A stretch of DNA of 64,000 bases from Heracleum sosnowskyi (lineage: Eukaryota > Streptophyta > Magnoliopsida > Apiales > Apiaceae): assembly GCA_030848705.1 (NCBI GenBank), contig CM061243.1, positions 122,040,674 to 122,104,673 on the forward strand, given 5' to 3'. The notes under the pieces were generated by a model. The model did no database searches, was not told the origin of the DNA, and saw nothing but the letters and a program-made list of their open reading frames with translations. How positions within the stretch are numbered: the stretch's first letter is position 1; each line of letters opens with the position of its first letter. This document shows, piece after piece, positions 10,046 to 21,998 of this stretch. A program made the translations under genes and the position numbers.

Positions 10046-12157
10046 ATGATGTCTAAGCTTATCTCTTGTCATTCCGATCGCAATACGTCGTCGTCTTTTT
10101 CCAGGTTTAGATCAAATCTTATTATTTTCAAGATTACATAATTTATGTTTTGCGAGTTAAATTAAGTACTCCCTCTGTTTCGTCTATTATGAATTGACAG
10201 TTTGGCACGGAGGTTAAGAAAAGAGACAAAAAGTAGTTTTTGGATTTACAATGAACTAAAAGATAGGCATGTTCTTAAAATATTGGTATGTGGTGTAGAT
10301 AGGTAAAATAGTTAGTTCTTGAATGTTGTACAAGGTATTGATGTATGAAGACGGATCTAAAAACCCTTGGTATTGAGTAAATTTCGGGGAGACACTTTAA
10401 ATATTTTTGGGCACTTTTATTTTGTTTAAAAAAAATTAATGATGAAAACGTTAAATTTTGCTTTAGAGGGGTTTGTGCCCCTTACGGGATCCGTCCCCGC
10501 TCTTACCTTTATGTTGTGTATATTTCCGATTGTAAAGAATCTCTATTTGCTCACAGGAGTGAAATGATAAGAGGGGACGCAGGGATGGGTAGGCTAAAGC
10601 CTGATTTGGAAGTAGAATGTATAAATTTTAGATTAGCCACAACCGACGGCACGAAGTTAATAAATAAATATTTCAAGCCTTTGTCATAGAGTGAAGACTA
10701 AAGGAGCGATATGTTATTAAATATTTTAGAGTGATCTGGTTCTCATTTGCAAACCGTTGTGATATTAAAATTATAAAATTTAACTCACATTTGACATGTT
10801 TAATTTAGTGATGGACCTCGTCTACAAAAGCTGAATGTGAGTACTACAGAACATCTGATTGCTGAAATCTTATGTCGTCTTCCAGTTAAGATTCTGCTGC
10901 GTTTCAGATGCGTATCTAAACCATGGTGTTCACTTATTGATAGTCCTCGTTTTGTCAAAGCACATCTTAAGAGATCCATTGAATGCAAAACCAAACCTGG
11001 TATCATTATTAAGAGTTTTGTTTCTTCCTCGGTGGACTTTGACTCTCTGCATAATAATGCCACTACGGCTGTCGAAATTGATGAACCGTTGAGGACTCTT
11101 CTCTATGCTACTGGGGATGTGGGATCATGCAACGGCTTACACTGCTTGTATAATCTAGAGACAGACATGTTCTTATGGAATCCAGCAATGAGAAAGTGCA
11201 GAAAGTTACCTACTGCACCAGCTGAATTTCTTCGTCCTTTCGAATTTGACCAGTCTTCCCTGTGTGGCTTTGGCTATGATGCTGGAAATGATGACTACAA
11301 GGTTCTGAGAATTGTTCAGCCTGATGTTCATGATTTGTGTGGCTCTAAGGCCACAATTTACAGCCTAAAAACTAATTCATGGAAACGACTTCAAAATATT
11401 TCTGGTCACTTCATATTTAGGGGAGCATGGGGTATATTTATGGGTGGAGCTTTGCATTGGATTACAGTTACACCTCAGGGTTCCCCATCAATTCTTGCTT
11501 TTGATCTTGGGGTTGAAAACTATAGGGAGGTTCCATTGCCTAGACTTCAGAATAAGATTGTGAAGGACATGAACATAGTTATCTTTGCAGAATCCCTTTG
11601 CATGCTTGAATACTTCCCTCTTATCCGTATAGATGTATGGGCGATGAAGGATTATGGGGTGGGAAATTCTTGGTGCAAGCTATTTTCAGTCGAACAACCA
11701 AAGGTAACTAGATGCTGTATGTCTATTAGGCCTATCTTTTATTCAAAGAGTCGTGAGGATGTTCTTTTAGAAGTGGATAGCAAGGAGGTGGTGTGGTATA
11801 ACCTCAAAAGGAAGAGAGCCAAGACTGTTAATATTGCTAATCTCCCGGAAATTTTTGATTTGGAAGTTTACCCTGAGAGTTTAGTTTCGCCAGACTATAA
11901 TATCAGTTGTGGTGGGCCGCAGCTTCCGAGCCAACCACAAGAGAAGAAAAAACAGCAGCAACAGCAACAGAGGAACAAGAGGTAAGCATTTTCTACTTCA
12001 TATGTTCAGTTGATATGTTGGATTTTTAATGTCAAGCTTGATAACTAGTTGGATACTATAACATGAATAACCTAAAAGCAATATATTAGCTAAAATTTCA
12101 GATGTTTCTCTTTGTAGGGACAGATTTCTTTCAAAGGGCTTCAAATTAGTGTTATGA
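10046..12157 (+). CDS. F-box/FBA protein, unit A (three exons, 423 aa)
   Basis: Proposed exons are 10046-10104, 10809-11981 and 12118-12157. All junctions are GT/AG and the summed length (1272 nt) is a multiple of three. Exon 1 encodes MMSKLISCHSDRNTSSSFS. Exon 2 begins in intronic TTTAG and carries the F-box (EHLIAEILCRLPVKILLRFR, then CVSKPWCSLIDSPRFV) and an F-box-associated domain with the landmarks GSCNGLHCLYN, FLWNPAMRKCRKLP, CGFGYDAGNDDYKV, LHWI, WAMKDYGVGNSWCKLF and YPESLVSPDY. A Gln/Lys-rich linker leads to exon 3 (DRFLSKGFKLVL-stop). Such proteins dock to Skp1 through the F-box and present substrates to SCF ubiquitin ligases; the substrate is unknown. The first in-frame start inside exon 2 is only a GTG, which supports use of exon 1. 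No defect is seen. Confidence 0.85.
10168..10340. mobile_element. Stowaway-like MITE fragment in intron 1 of gene A
   Basis: It starts TA/CTCCCTCTGTTTCG, close to the Stowaway terminal CTCCCTCCGTCCC. The matching right end is not found, so it is truncated. Part of its interior (TTCTTGAATGTTGTACAA) recurs at the left window edge. Confidence 0.45.
10349..10505. repeat. dispersed repeat related to 39760-39935
   Basis: Both copies contain GAGTAAATTT, GGGCACTTT and a GTGCCCCTTA or GTCCCCTTAT block in the same order. Ends are not sharply defined. Function is unknown. Confidence 0.4.
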
Positions 12158-12420
12158 GACACTAACTATTTGAAATGGTGGGAGATTAAGGTAACGTAGC
12201 TTGTTTATCATTCCCTGGTTTTCTTTAGTAGATTAAGTGAGACATAAATTATTACTGGTTTTGAAATACAAGTTGTCTGTTAATGTTGGAAGTAAATGTT
12301 CCAGGTCTAGTTTCAAGGTTTTTGCGTGGAGGAGACAATGTGGCGGAAAGAAGATCCTGGAATTTCTTATCTATATCTAAGTGCTCTTTGATGAACTAAT
12401 ATGCGTATGTAAATCTTCTC
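12158..12420 (+). other. 3' UTR of gene A with conserved 3' block
   Basis: After the stop, a block around 12303-12360 (CCAGGTCT, then GCGTGGAGGAGACAATGTGG) is conserved downstream of units B (about 45269), C (about 49362) and D (about 56790). A GGTAACGTAGC at about 12189 and a CCAG at 12302 suggest a 3' UTR intron. Confidence 0.5.
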
Positions 12421-13640
12421 CCAGTGTTCTGTATTTCTCCTCTGTCCTATATACAGTGGCACTCGCTAATTATGTTTTATGTTATTAAGGTCTACAATAC
12501 TGGTTTTGTTGGTTTTGGTCTCAAGAAATCCTGTAATTACCTAAAACCATATTAAGATGTTTTGCTATTTGGATATTGTCTCGTTTAATGGAAGTCCTCT
12601 TTTGAAGTGTTCTTCTTTAATTTTCAAAATTTTACGCAAGTGTTGTAGCCTTTGCATAATGCAAGTGCACCACTTCCCGTGCTCCCTCTTTCTAAACTTT
12701 ACTTTTCGGGTGGCATGCCCTGGGCAATGTCAAAAATGAGAGCTTTCGTTCATCCTTTTTGAACCAATGGCCAACGCTGAATAACTGTAAGCCTTGGCAA
12801 AAATTGGAAAGACCGAAAGAGTACCACTCAACCAAATAACAAAAATGAAGTGTTAGTATCTCCTGTTGTTGGACGGATTTCCAGTTACAATCATAAGACT
12901 ATTTTCCGTCTGAGAATTTTTATCTGGCAAATCAATTGTTAAACTAGTTTTAAAAAGATCCAAATTTACATATCCTTTTATGTTGATGAGTCTTAGAATT
13001 ACTGATCATTTTTTGTCTGTTTTCTTTTCCAGGAGTATCCAAATCACATACATTTTGCCAAAAAAACAGAAGTAGCAGTTTCGTCTTCTTCCATTGACAC
13101 ATTTAATTGATACATGAAAATGAAAATGAATTATGATTTAACACTTTCATTGATCAAATGACTAACTCAATCAAGCATTAAGTCAAAATAAACATAATAA
13201 TTAAATTTTCTCCGATATCTCATTTAGGTTAGAACTACATTAAAAAAAAGTGTAAATAGCTGACAATTACAATTAATATTAAGAAATTTGATGGATGGCA
13301 TACTTTCCTGGTTAATAATGAAAACCTTTAACCTTTTGGTGAATATATATTATTTCATCACACACTAAAACTTGACCAACATATGATTTCATTCAAATTT
13401 ACTGATCACAATATCCATGTGAAAGTCTTCACTATATATAGGCAGATGTTTCTTTGTATTGTGTATTTGTAATTAATAATTATATAATTAAAATAAAATA
13501 TGAGAAAAAGGATCCCAGGTAGTGAGAATTTTTAATGTAAATTTTTAATAACAATTTTGTAACTATACATTAATATTCTGAATTATAATAACCCCGGATC
13601 CTCAACCTCAAAAAATATTGCAAGCTTGCAAGTAGTAGAA
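12421..13640. other. spacer after gene A
   Basis: Non-coding. The part 13165-13640 is paralogous to 19140-19487 upstream of unit B, sharing CATAATAATTAAATTT and TGATCACAATAT blocks, so it is an F-box-unit spacer. It offers an empty-site comparison for the MITE at 19488-39193. Confidence 0.5.
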
Positions 13641-13689
13641 TATTTATATGTAATCAAATTCGCATTGTAATTTAAGCTAAGTCTTATAA

Positions 13690-14240
13690 ACCTTTTTATA
13701 TGTTTAATTCAAATTTCAAAAATAAAATTATTTCTTGTTCCTCAATATAAAACAAGTTTTTTTCCTCTGTAATTTGAAAAACAAACAGGCCCATTACAGG
13801 TGAATACTGGACTGTGCACGTAGGCCACACTTTTAATGCAAATAATTTGTAAATGAAGGCAAATATAATTTTTTCTTCGCATTCCAATGGCAATATATCG
13901 TCGTTGGTTCTACTTTACCATATGATTTTTGCAAATTATATAATTCCTGTTGAATGTGGTAAGTAAATTGACTATTGCCTGTTTTTACTACATTAAATTT
14001 AGATTAGACATCTACTTTCGTGTTCTATTCATTCGTATCATCTTTTTTCGCAACTCGATTAAATTACAAGTTCTGTTCAATAATTCAAGAATACTTCATA
14101 TATTATATGTAATTATATTATATAAGCTACACAAACAATGTAGTTGTTGCTTGGTGTGTGTTTCTTCGGCTTTATAATAGCAAGATCTAATTCAAATTTT
14201 TTCTTACATTTTTTTTACGCCTTTAGGACTCGAACCGTAG
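13690..14240 (+). pseudogene. decayed promoter and first exon of an F-box unit
   Basis: CAGGCCCATTAC at about 13787 and CATTCCAATGGCAATATATCG at about 13880 match the promoter and exon 1 of unit B (GGCCCATTC; CATTCCAATGCAAATACGACG). The following stretch TTGCCTGTTTTTACTAC at about 13976 matches intron 1 of unit B. The exon-1 ATG and donor are lost. The unit continues as FBA relics at 17.1-17.7 kb. Confidence 0.55.
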
Positions 14241-14507
14241 ATGTTCTCGAAAAAATACATCAAATTTTTTATCGTCAAAATGATCTGATATCTAAAAAAG
14301 CAAGCTATGTACAAATGAATAATAAACATTTTATATGATTGGTTTTTTGTAAGAACCATATTACTGATTTTTTACAGAGTTGCAATTATTCGGGGAACGC
14401 TAGCGCTTGATTAATAGAATCTCAACTATATCATGATCTTACGAATCTAAAGATCTAAAAATGGAAGAACGCGCACTTTTGCTCGCCCGATGCTTTCATT
14501 CATATAT

Positions 14508-14510
14508 GTA

Positions 14511-14558
<48 letters not shown>
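14508..14558. repeat. (AT)n microsatellite
   Basis: About 50 bp of nearly pure TA repeats. They abut the 3' end of a minus-strand LINE fragment and may derive from its tail. Confidence 0.8.
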
Positions 14559-14559
<1 letters not shown>

Positions 14560-14910
14560 CATAAATATATTAGAAATAAAAGAATATACAGAGGTTGATC
14601 CTTAGTTTAGACATAGAGGGGATTATCTAAAAACAATCTACAAAAAGAAGAGTGAGATTAGAAAGCAACAAAAGGAGGGCAGAACAACCCGACAACTAGC
14701 TAAACCAATAATAATCTAAGAGTTCTGAACAAGCATGTTTTTTGAACTAGTCAGAAGTAAATAATCTAACTCTAATATCTAGAAAAATAGCCTCTAAAAA
14801 CTTCCTTGGACCGAAGCAACCCTTGTTATGAATCCAAGCATTGCGTTCGCGTCATATATGGTAGGCAAAGGTCTGCGCAGTGAGAAGAGAAAGGTAGTGG
14901 TGGGCAGGAT
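14560..14910 (-). mobile_element. LINE ORF2 C-terminal fragment (minus strand)
   Basis: On the minus strand the sequence near 14870 reads TFAYHI, stop, RERNAWIH, then NKGCFGPRKFLEAIFLDIRV. This matches the end of plant LINE reverse transcriptases (usual form YHIWRERN), with the Trp codon mutated to TGA. Only this end is present. Confidence 0.6.
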
Positions 14911-15029
14911 TGAAAACAGAATCCTAAGACATGATCAAGTCGATACATGTGTTAGCAGTATTGAGACCCAAAGCAGTGTAATGAAGATGGTATATCTCAT
15001 GCATGCAAGGAAGGATGATCTGCTAGATT

Positions 15030-16578
15030 GAAGTCAAGTTTATTTCGTTTTTCATGCATTTACGTTTGCTCAAATAAAGTAACAGTAGTATTTCATGTAC
15101 TGCTGTTTTAGCCTTGTGTGTTGGCACATTATGCTTTGTCTTATTTAGTTTGTTAAGGATTGGCAGGTGCTCTATGATCAAGGGCACTTGTGTAATTCAA
15201 TGTTTAGTTTGTTAGTATGAAGTTAAGTTTGCAAGGCTTAAGAGGACAAGGGGTTGACAGTATGGACCATATGTGAGATTAGTAGAATTTGAATCAATAG
15301 CCTTGTTTCCACATATCCTTACCCTCTTTATCCATAAATACTGAAACCTCTGAATCTACCTCTTCGACCTTACATCAGCCTACAGATGCCTCACCTATAA
15401 ACAGTCATGTCCTCAGACATTCCACACGAACTATCAAACCTCCAGCATGGCTCAAAGATTTTGATCATCCTATTTCTAACACAGCTGTTAGTGCTTCTGG
15501 GGTTGTGTCTCAACCAATTACTAGTGCATTTAATTGTTTTTTGGCAAACATTGTTCATGGTACTGATCATGTCCATTTTAAGCATGTTGTCACTCAATCT
15601 CATTGGATTGATGCTATGAATGTCGAGTTTGACGCCCTTGAAGCAAATCAAACATGGGAAATCACTGAGCTTCCCAAAAACAGGACTGTTATTGGCAGTA
15701 AATGGATATATAAGACAAAGTACAAACCAGATGGAAGTGTGGATAAATTCAAGGCTCGATTGGTGATTCTAGGCAACAAGCAAACCTATGGTGTGGATTA
15801 CATGGAGACTTTTGCTCCGGTAGCTAAGATGTCAACTATACGAGCAGTTCTTGCAGTAGCAGCTATGCATGATTGGGGTGCTACTCACATGGACGTATCA
15901 AATGCCTTCCTACAAGGCACACTTAATGAAACTGTGTATATGCGTTTCCAACAAGGTTATTCAGGATACGATAGTAGGATCTCACATGCACAGGGGGAGA
16001 TAGTGGATAAAATGGCAACTACTTTGGTGTGCAAATTATTGAAGGCATTATACGGGTTGCGTCAAGCACCACGTGAATGGTTTGACAAGCTGTCTGAAAC
16101 ACTCTTATCTATTGGTTTTGTGCATTCCAAGGCAGACTATAGTCTCTTCACCAAGGTAACATCTACATCCATTACTCTTGTGTTTATATATGTGGATGAC
16201 CTGTTAATTACGGGTAATTGTGATGCATTCATCAAAAGCTTGAAGTTTGTGCTATCTGCTACCTTTCACATGAAAGATTTAGGTCCTGTCACCTATTTCT
16301 TAGGTCTTGAAATTGACAGAACACAAACTGGTTTCTTTATCTCACAAAAGAAATATGTGTTGGATATTTTAACTGAATTTGGTATGCTATCTGCTACTCC
16401 TCTAAAGCTGCCAATGGACTCTCATCTTAAACTCACACCAGATAAAGGAACTCCTCTCATCAATCATCATCCCTATCAGAAGCTGCTGGGTAAATTGATC
16501 TATCTCACTCTCACTCGTTCGGACCTTTCCTTTCCCGTACACAATCTTGCTCAGTTTATGCAATGTCGAACAGAATAG
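15030..16578 (+). mobile_element. Ty1/copia pol fragment (reverse transcriptase)
   Basis: From about 15358 one open frame encodes the segment before RT (STRTIKPPAWLKDF) and an RVT_2 domain. Its landmarks are WIYKTKYKPDGSVDKFKARL, YMETFAPVAKMSTIRAVLA, MDVSNAFLQGTL, LYGLRQAPREWFDKL, the catalytic box FIYVDDLLITG at about 16186-16218 and LGPVTYFLGLEI. The frame ends at 16578 shortly after YLTLTRSDLSFPV, so RNase H is missing. Gag, protease and integrase are absent on the 5' side. LTR-like sequence with a TATA-like TATCCATAAATA precedes it directly, so the element is internally deleted. Confidence 0.8.
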
Positions 16579-17160
16579 AAACTCCCTGTGACTATAGCAT
16601 TACCATTCTGGTGACAGACATTGATCATCTTCAAAAAATGTTGTTTTTACACTGAAACATCATCAAAGTTGTAGAAAGATTGATTACGAATTGTCGATTC
16701 AGGTGTTTTCTTTGCTAAACTGCTTACTCATTGATCTGCTAAAATCGTCAGTTTCTTTATTGTTAAGTGTTGATTTGATGAATCTGCTAAAGTTTTCTTA
16801 GTATAAAATTGCTAAATCGATTGATCAAAGATGTCTACACGAGTTGTACAAGATCCTTCTAGTGTGTTTTTTGTACATCCATCTGATTCAAGCACAAATC
16901 AGTTAGTTTCTGTTAAATTCAATGGAGAAGGTTTTAGCAATTGGAAGAGAAGTATGATGCGTACTATGTCAGCTAAGAATAAGATAGGCTTTGTTAATGG
17001 AACTATTGAGATTCCTGATTTAGCTTCACCTGACTATAAATCTTGGGAGCGATGTAACGATTTAGTCATTTCATGGTTATTGTTCAATTTGGATGAAGGC
17101 ATTGCCAGAAGTGTTTTACAATGGATTAATACTACATTGAATATGCAGATATTATTATGA
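16579..17160 (+). mobile_element. Ty1/copia 5' leader and gag fragment
   Basis: The frame 16831-17160 (109 residues) contains FFVHPSDSSTNQLVSVKFNG, NWKRSMMRTMSAKNK and GFVNGTIEIP, the N-terminal part of copia gag. It sits downstream of the pol fragment on the same strand, so the order is pol then gag. The frame ends where sequence like that at 8780 begins, marking the truncation. Confidence 0.7.
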
Positions 17161-17680
17161 ATATTTTATCTATGTCATTTTATTTTACTTTGCACAACAT
17201 TTGGGAGTTTTTATTGAAACATTCTTGGAAAACAAACTCATGGACATGAGTAACAAATTTTTGTAATTACTTCCAGTTAATTGAAGAAAAATGGGTCAAG
17301 CGTTGATATAAATATTTAGAACTCTGAATCTAACCAATGCTTGTTCCAAGGCTGGACGGTCACATTTAGGCCAGTCGCTCATGACTCCTTTTTTGTTGTA
17401 GTGTCTGGTTTATATTTTAAACTTAAAGGTTTAAGAAAACTTCTGGTCATTTTTGCTTCTGATCATGGGGTTGAAAATTATTGGGAGGTTCCCTAGCCTG
17501 CCCTGGAGTTCTGCATTGGAATCTTAATGAACTAAGCTCAGCAAGGCACTAATGATAAATGAATATGCATTGGAAGTTGGTTGTGCAAGCTACAGTAACA
17601 CCCATAAGTAATTAAATCTTGCATGTCCTGTTAGGACAAATATTGTTATATTATTTATCAAGAGGATGAAATAAATATGT
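17143..17680 (+). pseudogene. F-box unit relic (FBA fragments and 3' sequence)
   Basis: 17143-17260 matches 8770-8880. Around 17450-17500, GVENYWEVP-stop corresponds to the FBA segment GVENYREVPLP. Near 17575 a W-x-CKL remnant and near 17620-17670 a CPVR remnant match later FBA parts. Stops and frameshifts are everywhere. It was interrupted by copia sequences on its left and the short LTR element on its right. Confidence 0.5.
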
Positions 17681-17685
17681 CAGAA

Positions 17686-19055
17686 TGTTGGACCAAAGCG
17701 CACTTGTAATAGGACTAAATAAATAGTTTGTATATAGGCTCACTTGTAATAGGCTCACTTGTAATCTTTCACTATAAATATCCCCTAACTACCCACATTT
17801 AAGGGGTTGGAAAATTAGATAAAAGAGAGACCCTCTAAAAAGAGTGTAAAGTCGATTATTAAACGTATTGATTTCATTCTGTTCTTAGTTAATTATTCAT
17901 ACATCGAGTTACATCCGATATTACACTCATCATTTGGCGCTAGAAGGAGGGGAAAACGCAGTCCGTACTCAAAGTGAATTAACGGGATCTCGTGCATCCC
18001 ATACTCAGTCATGTTCCATATCCGATCATCGGGGTTAGGGATCTCACATCGATAACCCCTACAGACAGGTCAATCCAGTTCTTGTTGACATCTACCCTCA
18101 TAGAAGGATTAGAAAAGATACTTAATATATTTAAACTAGCGTTGTCAACAAATTCCATTTACCCGGCGACGAGGGCTTCTCCGATTACCCTTTCTCGGTC
18201 CGCGACCGTACCGGGACTCAAGGGTGGAGACTCACGAGCTTCGTTCTCCTCCCCATTTTCAGAAAAACTAAAACCGGAGTCGACTTCGACGTCGGGAATC
18301 TCCAAGTGATCCAAATTAATAGGGGGGTCAAGATTTTGATTCCTATTAGGGTTTTGACTAACAGTCGTCTGAGAAGAACTAGAAAAGATCGACATGGGTG
18401 GAAACCTAGAGACAAGCAATCAAATAGTTTATAAATACGTTATAGAAAAATGATGAAGGAAGCACACACCTGAGAAAGGAGATGGTGGAATGGGGAGAAT
18501 ATCCTTTGAAACGCCGGGAAAAAAGGTTGAGGCTCACGAACACCTTGGTAAATGAAACACCACGACCAAACACTGCACTACACACACAACCAAATTACAT
18601 ACAAAAAATATATAATAAAATAATAATAATAATAAAACATACATATAGCAAAGCAGAAACAAATATTTTTTTTCTTTCTCTCAAAGTTCAACCTTAGAGC
18701 TGCCCGTTATTTTTATCAAATTAATTAATTATATTATTACACCTTTTTTGTCTTATGTTTTTCAGGTCCAAAGCAAATCTAAAGATATGGCTTCAAAAAG
18801 GGGGACAAATGTTGGGCCAAAGCTCACTTGTAATAAGACTAAATAAATAGTTTGTATATAGGCTCACTTGTAATAAGCCCACTTGTAATCTTTCACTATA
18901 AATACCCCTCAGCTACCCACATTTAAGGGGTTGGAAAATAGATAAAAGAGAGACCCTCCAAAAAGAGTGTAAAGTCGATTATTAAACGTATTGATTTCAT
19001 TCCGTTCTTAGTTAATTATTTATACATCGAGTTACATCCGATATTACACTCATCA
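17686..19055 (+). mobile_element. short non-autonomous LTR retrotransposon (1370 bp)
   Basis: LTRs lie at 17686-17932 (247 bp) and 18810-19055 (246 bp), start TGTTGG and end CATCA, and differ at a handful of positions. The 5-bp TSD CAGAA is at 17681-17685 and 19056-19060. A primer-binding-site-like TTTGGCGCTAGAAGGAGG follows the left LTR, and a polypurine tract AAAAAGGGGGACAAA precedes the right one. The 877-bp interior lacks gag and pol. The primer-site type and an antisense frame suggest a deletion derivative of a Tat-like Ty3/gypsy element. Confidence 0.88.
18159..18395 (-). CDS. antisense ORF in the short LTR element
   Basis: From the ATG at 18395 the minus strand encodes about 78 residues beginning MSIFSSSSQTTVSQNPN and rich in Ser, Pro and acidic residues (PDVEVDSGFSF, RESPPLSPG). 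A CTCTAG just upstream could be a splice acceptor. Position and strand match the antisense ORFs of Tat-type elements, of which this may be the N-terminal remnant. I recognise no domain. Confidence 0.3.
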   Translation of the reverse strand: MSIFSSSSQTTVSQNPNRNQNLDPPINLDHLEIPDVEVDSGFSFSENGEENEARESPPLSPGTVADRERVIGEALVAG

Positions 19056-19060
19056 CAGAA

Positions 19061-19487
19061 AAAGATGGTTTGCATGTACTTTTCTCAAAAGAGGAACACA
19101 TTCTGTTGCTAATTTTCGAAAACATTGAATGAGTTTCATTAGGCTCGTAATGCTAAACATAATAATTAAATTTCCCCCTTTATCTCAGTAACTACATTGA
19201 GAAAAAAAAATTGCTGATTATTACCAATAACATTAAAAAGACTTGATGAATGACATATTTTCTAGTAATGAAAAATCTTAGAACTTAAGGTGTATAAATA
19301 ATACTTGATCACACACGAGAAGTAACCGATACGTAAATTCATTCAAAATTACAGATCACAATATTAATGTGAAAGTATTGACTATATTAGAGTATGATGA
19401 TTATTTGCATTGTGTATTTATAAATAACCATATTATATAATTAATATAAAATATTGCAAGCTTACATATAGTTGAGTATTGTATTTA
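19061..19487. other. F-box-unit spacer
   Basis: Non-coding. From about 19140 it is paralogous to 13165-13640. It is split from its continuation at 39194 by the transposon nest. Confidence 0.5.
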
Positions 19488-19866
19488 GGGTCCGTTTGGC
19501 ATTGCTGTTGCAGACAGCAACAACAGCTTTTTTCTGAAAAGCAGCTAAAAAAGTGTTTGGTAAAATTTAAAAGATGCTTTTCTGAAAAGCGCTTTTGGCT
19601 CAAAAGCTGCTTTTAGAGAAAGCAGGTACCCCCATGCTTTTGAAAAAAACTGCTTTTCAGCTTTTGCGGGAAGCAGCTATTGGTTTCAACATCAAAACTC
19701 ACCAAAAACATTAATCTATCTATTACTATATATAATAGGTCAACACAAGGGCAAAGTTTGCCATTTTAATGCTTGTGAAGTTACGATTTTACCCCTATTT
19801 TTTGAAAAATAACAAAAATACCAATGTTATATTAACATGCAAAAATATGTTAATATTTGTTATTGT

Positions 19867-19930
19867 AGAGAATCGAACCCCAAACCTCCTTCTAATAAGT
19901 CCAAAGCCTAACCACTATGCTAAGTTGCTT
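19867..19930 (-). repeat. tRNA-like (SINE-like) module in Helitron, copy 1
   Basis: On the minus strand it reads TTAGCATAGTGGTTAGG (box-A-like), then GGGGTTCGATTCTC (box-B-like), about 40 nt apart. The same module is at about 22277-22342, 20250-20307, 23672-23729 and 25740-25800, always about 150 bp from the Helitron 5' end. Confidence 0.55.
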
Positions 19931-20090
19931 TTTGAGTTTATTTTAAAGATTTTATTAGATAAGTCACATTATTTTCTCTAATTCTATATTCTTTTTTTTA
20001 TTTTGAACATTTGAGTAAATAAAATATAGGTCCATATTATTTATATAAATTTGTATTTTTTATTTACGTTATTATATCTATATAGGTATA

Positions 20091-21998
20091 TCTATCTATC
20101 TACTTATATATATTAAATGGCGTCTAAGGGCAAATTGAGCCCAAAAAATGGCTGTGAAATTACAATTTTACCCTTATTTGTTGAAAAATCACAAAAATGC
20201 CACTTTCTATAAGTTATGCTAAAAATTAATTTAATTTGTGTTCTCATTAAGAATTGAACCCTTAACTTCATTTTAGCAATTTCATGTCTTAACCACTGTG
20301 TTAAGTTAACTTTTGATTTGTAATTTAGAATTCCTGTTAGGTAAATCACATTATCTCCTTTTATTCTTTTCATAATTTAAATTTAAAATATATAGAACGT
20401 TGACTTATATTATTTATATACCATTATGTTTGTTTTTGTAACTTTGTATATAACTACATATCCGGTCATGTTTGTAAATTTTTTATTATACATGTTTCTT
20501 TTCAATTAAAAAATACCAATTATATTGTTAATTGATATAATTTATATTTATTTGAACTGGTCAAGTATTTATACAAAAAATATAATAATAATATTTGATC
20601 TAATATAAATTACATACTAGATACAAGGATCTCATTATTCGTTAGTTAATATTTTTTAAATTAAGAAAGTTAGCGTTGATATTTTTCATTAAATTATGAA
20701 ATAATTATATACAATTTGTTCGTCTCATTCATTTGTTAACAGTTTTATTTTCGAAATGTACACTCCTTTATTTTTATCTTTCCAAAAGACATATTCTTCT
20801 TTACAACTTTAATAAATCTCACATGTCACACATTTGTCCATTTTTTTATCAATCCTTCACCGTTCACATCTTTCACAAAAATTTGATTTATGACACGAAA
20901 ATTTAGTGTTTGATTTAATTTTTGATGCATGAAATTACACGAACACGAAAATAAATGATAAAAACGTAAAATGTCTTATTGACATGTATTGTAGACTTTG
21001 TGATTATACAATAACCGCTCGTATATATTATCTATACTTCCTCCAAAAAAATATTAACTCACAATTTTTATTTAAGGGGTTGTCATTAACCAAAAAGTTG
21101 GTGATAAGACCCCTCTTTACTGTTTTTTTTTTATTTTGTTTTCGATTTGTATAGGTCTCTCTCATTATTGAGAGTTTTAGTACCCCGTTTAGTGGATTTT
21201 CTCTACCCATTCTTCGGGTTTGTTCTCTTTCCTTGTGAGAGTTTGGTTTGTTTTAGTATCCGAGATCGTAGATCTGCATGATTTATAATAGTGGTTCATT
21301 GATTTGGATTGTATTATTAGATTGTCTCTCTAAAAAGGCTACAAACTTCAGCGATATGAACGCGTGATGTGCTACAATGAATGATTTGCTCAACAATCAT
21401 AGTTCGGGGTGAAGAAAATTCTTATTTGATCTATTTTATTACGTGTTTGTTCTATTTTGATTATTTTTGTAGATGTCGTATGGCTGTTTATTTAATGAAT
21501 TACTTGATTATCAAAAAAAAATATTATGTATAAGATATAAAAAATTAAGAAAATTTGTAATATATCTTAATATATAATCTCACATACATGATTATCTTTT
21601 TTACAAATATACTTTTATTACATTAAAATCACATGAGTTTATAAACATCTATGTTATACACGAACAATTATGTTACACTTAATTGATCATTTTAATAAAT
21701 TTCTTTTCACGACATTGGAAATTTAATTATTATTTAAGAAATTAATAATAATAATAATCATGTAATTATTATCGTATAGATATATTGATCCAACTTTTTA
21801 AACCTGATTAAATTATAAAATATTTGGTTCATGAAAACGGCATACAATATTATAAAATTAATTTACAAATATAAAATAAAGTTGAAATACTATAATTTAC
21901 CATATATTTAATTATAAAATTATTTCGAAGATGATGATTTGTGCGAAAATTATTTTCTTATATGAACAGGCCCGTGCATCGCACGGGCTTCTACGCTA
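20091..21998 (+). mobile_element. non-autonomous Helitron Y, copy 1
   Basis: It starts TCTATCTATCTACTTATATA and ends with the hairpin GCCCGTGC-ATC-GCACGGGC (21970-21988) plus TTCTACGCTA. The final G of CTAG is missing because other sequence abuts. It is nearly identical to 23513-25590. It contains a LINE-like insert (about 21056-21520). Confidence 0.8.
21056..21520 (+). mobile_element. LINE-derived insert within Helitron Y copy 1
   Basis: It ends GATTATC plus an A-tract (about 21510-21522) and is flanked by AAAAAATATTA-like repeats (about 21044-21055 and 21515-21526). The leader TCTCTCTCATTATTGAGAG resembles the CTCTCTCAAATGAGAG of the insert at 2595, suggesting both are internally deleted LINE relatives. 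It was already present when Y was duplicated, because copy 2 has it too (about 24478-25015). Confidence 0.45.

Noticed and set aside
14144..14338. Possible tRNA from GGACTCGAACCG near 14228
   Set aside because: Only a box-B-like string is present; no box A or cloverleaf can be drawn.
18482..18697. 71-residue frame on the plus strand in the short LTR element
   Set aside because: Low complexity (Asn/Ile/Lys) at its end and no similarity to gag or pol.
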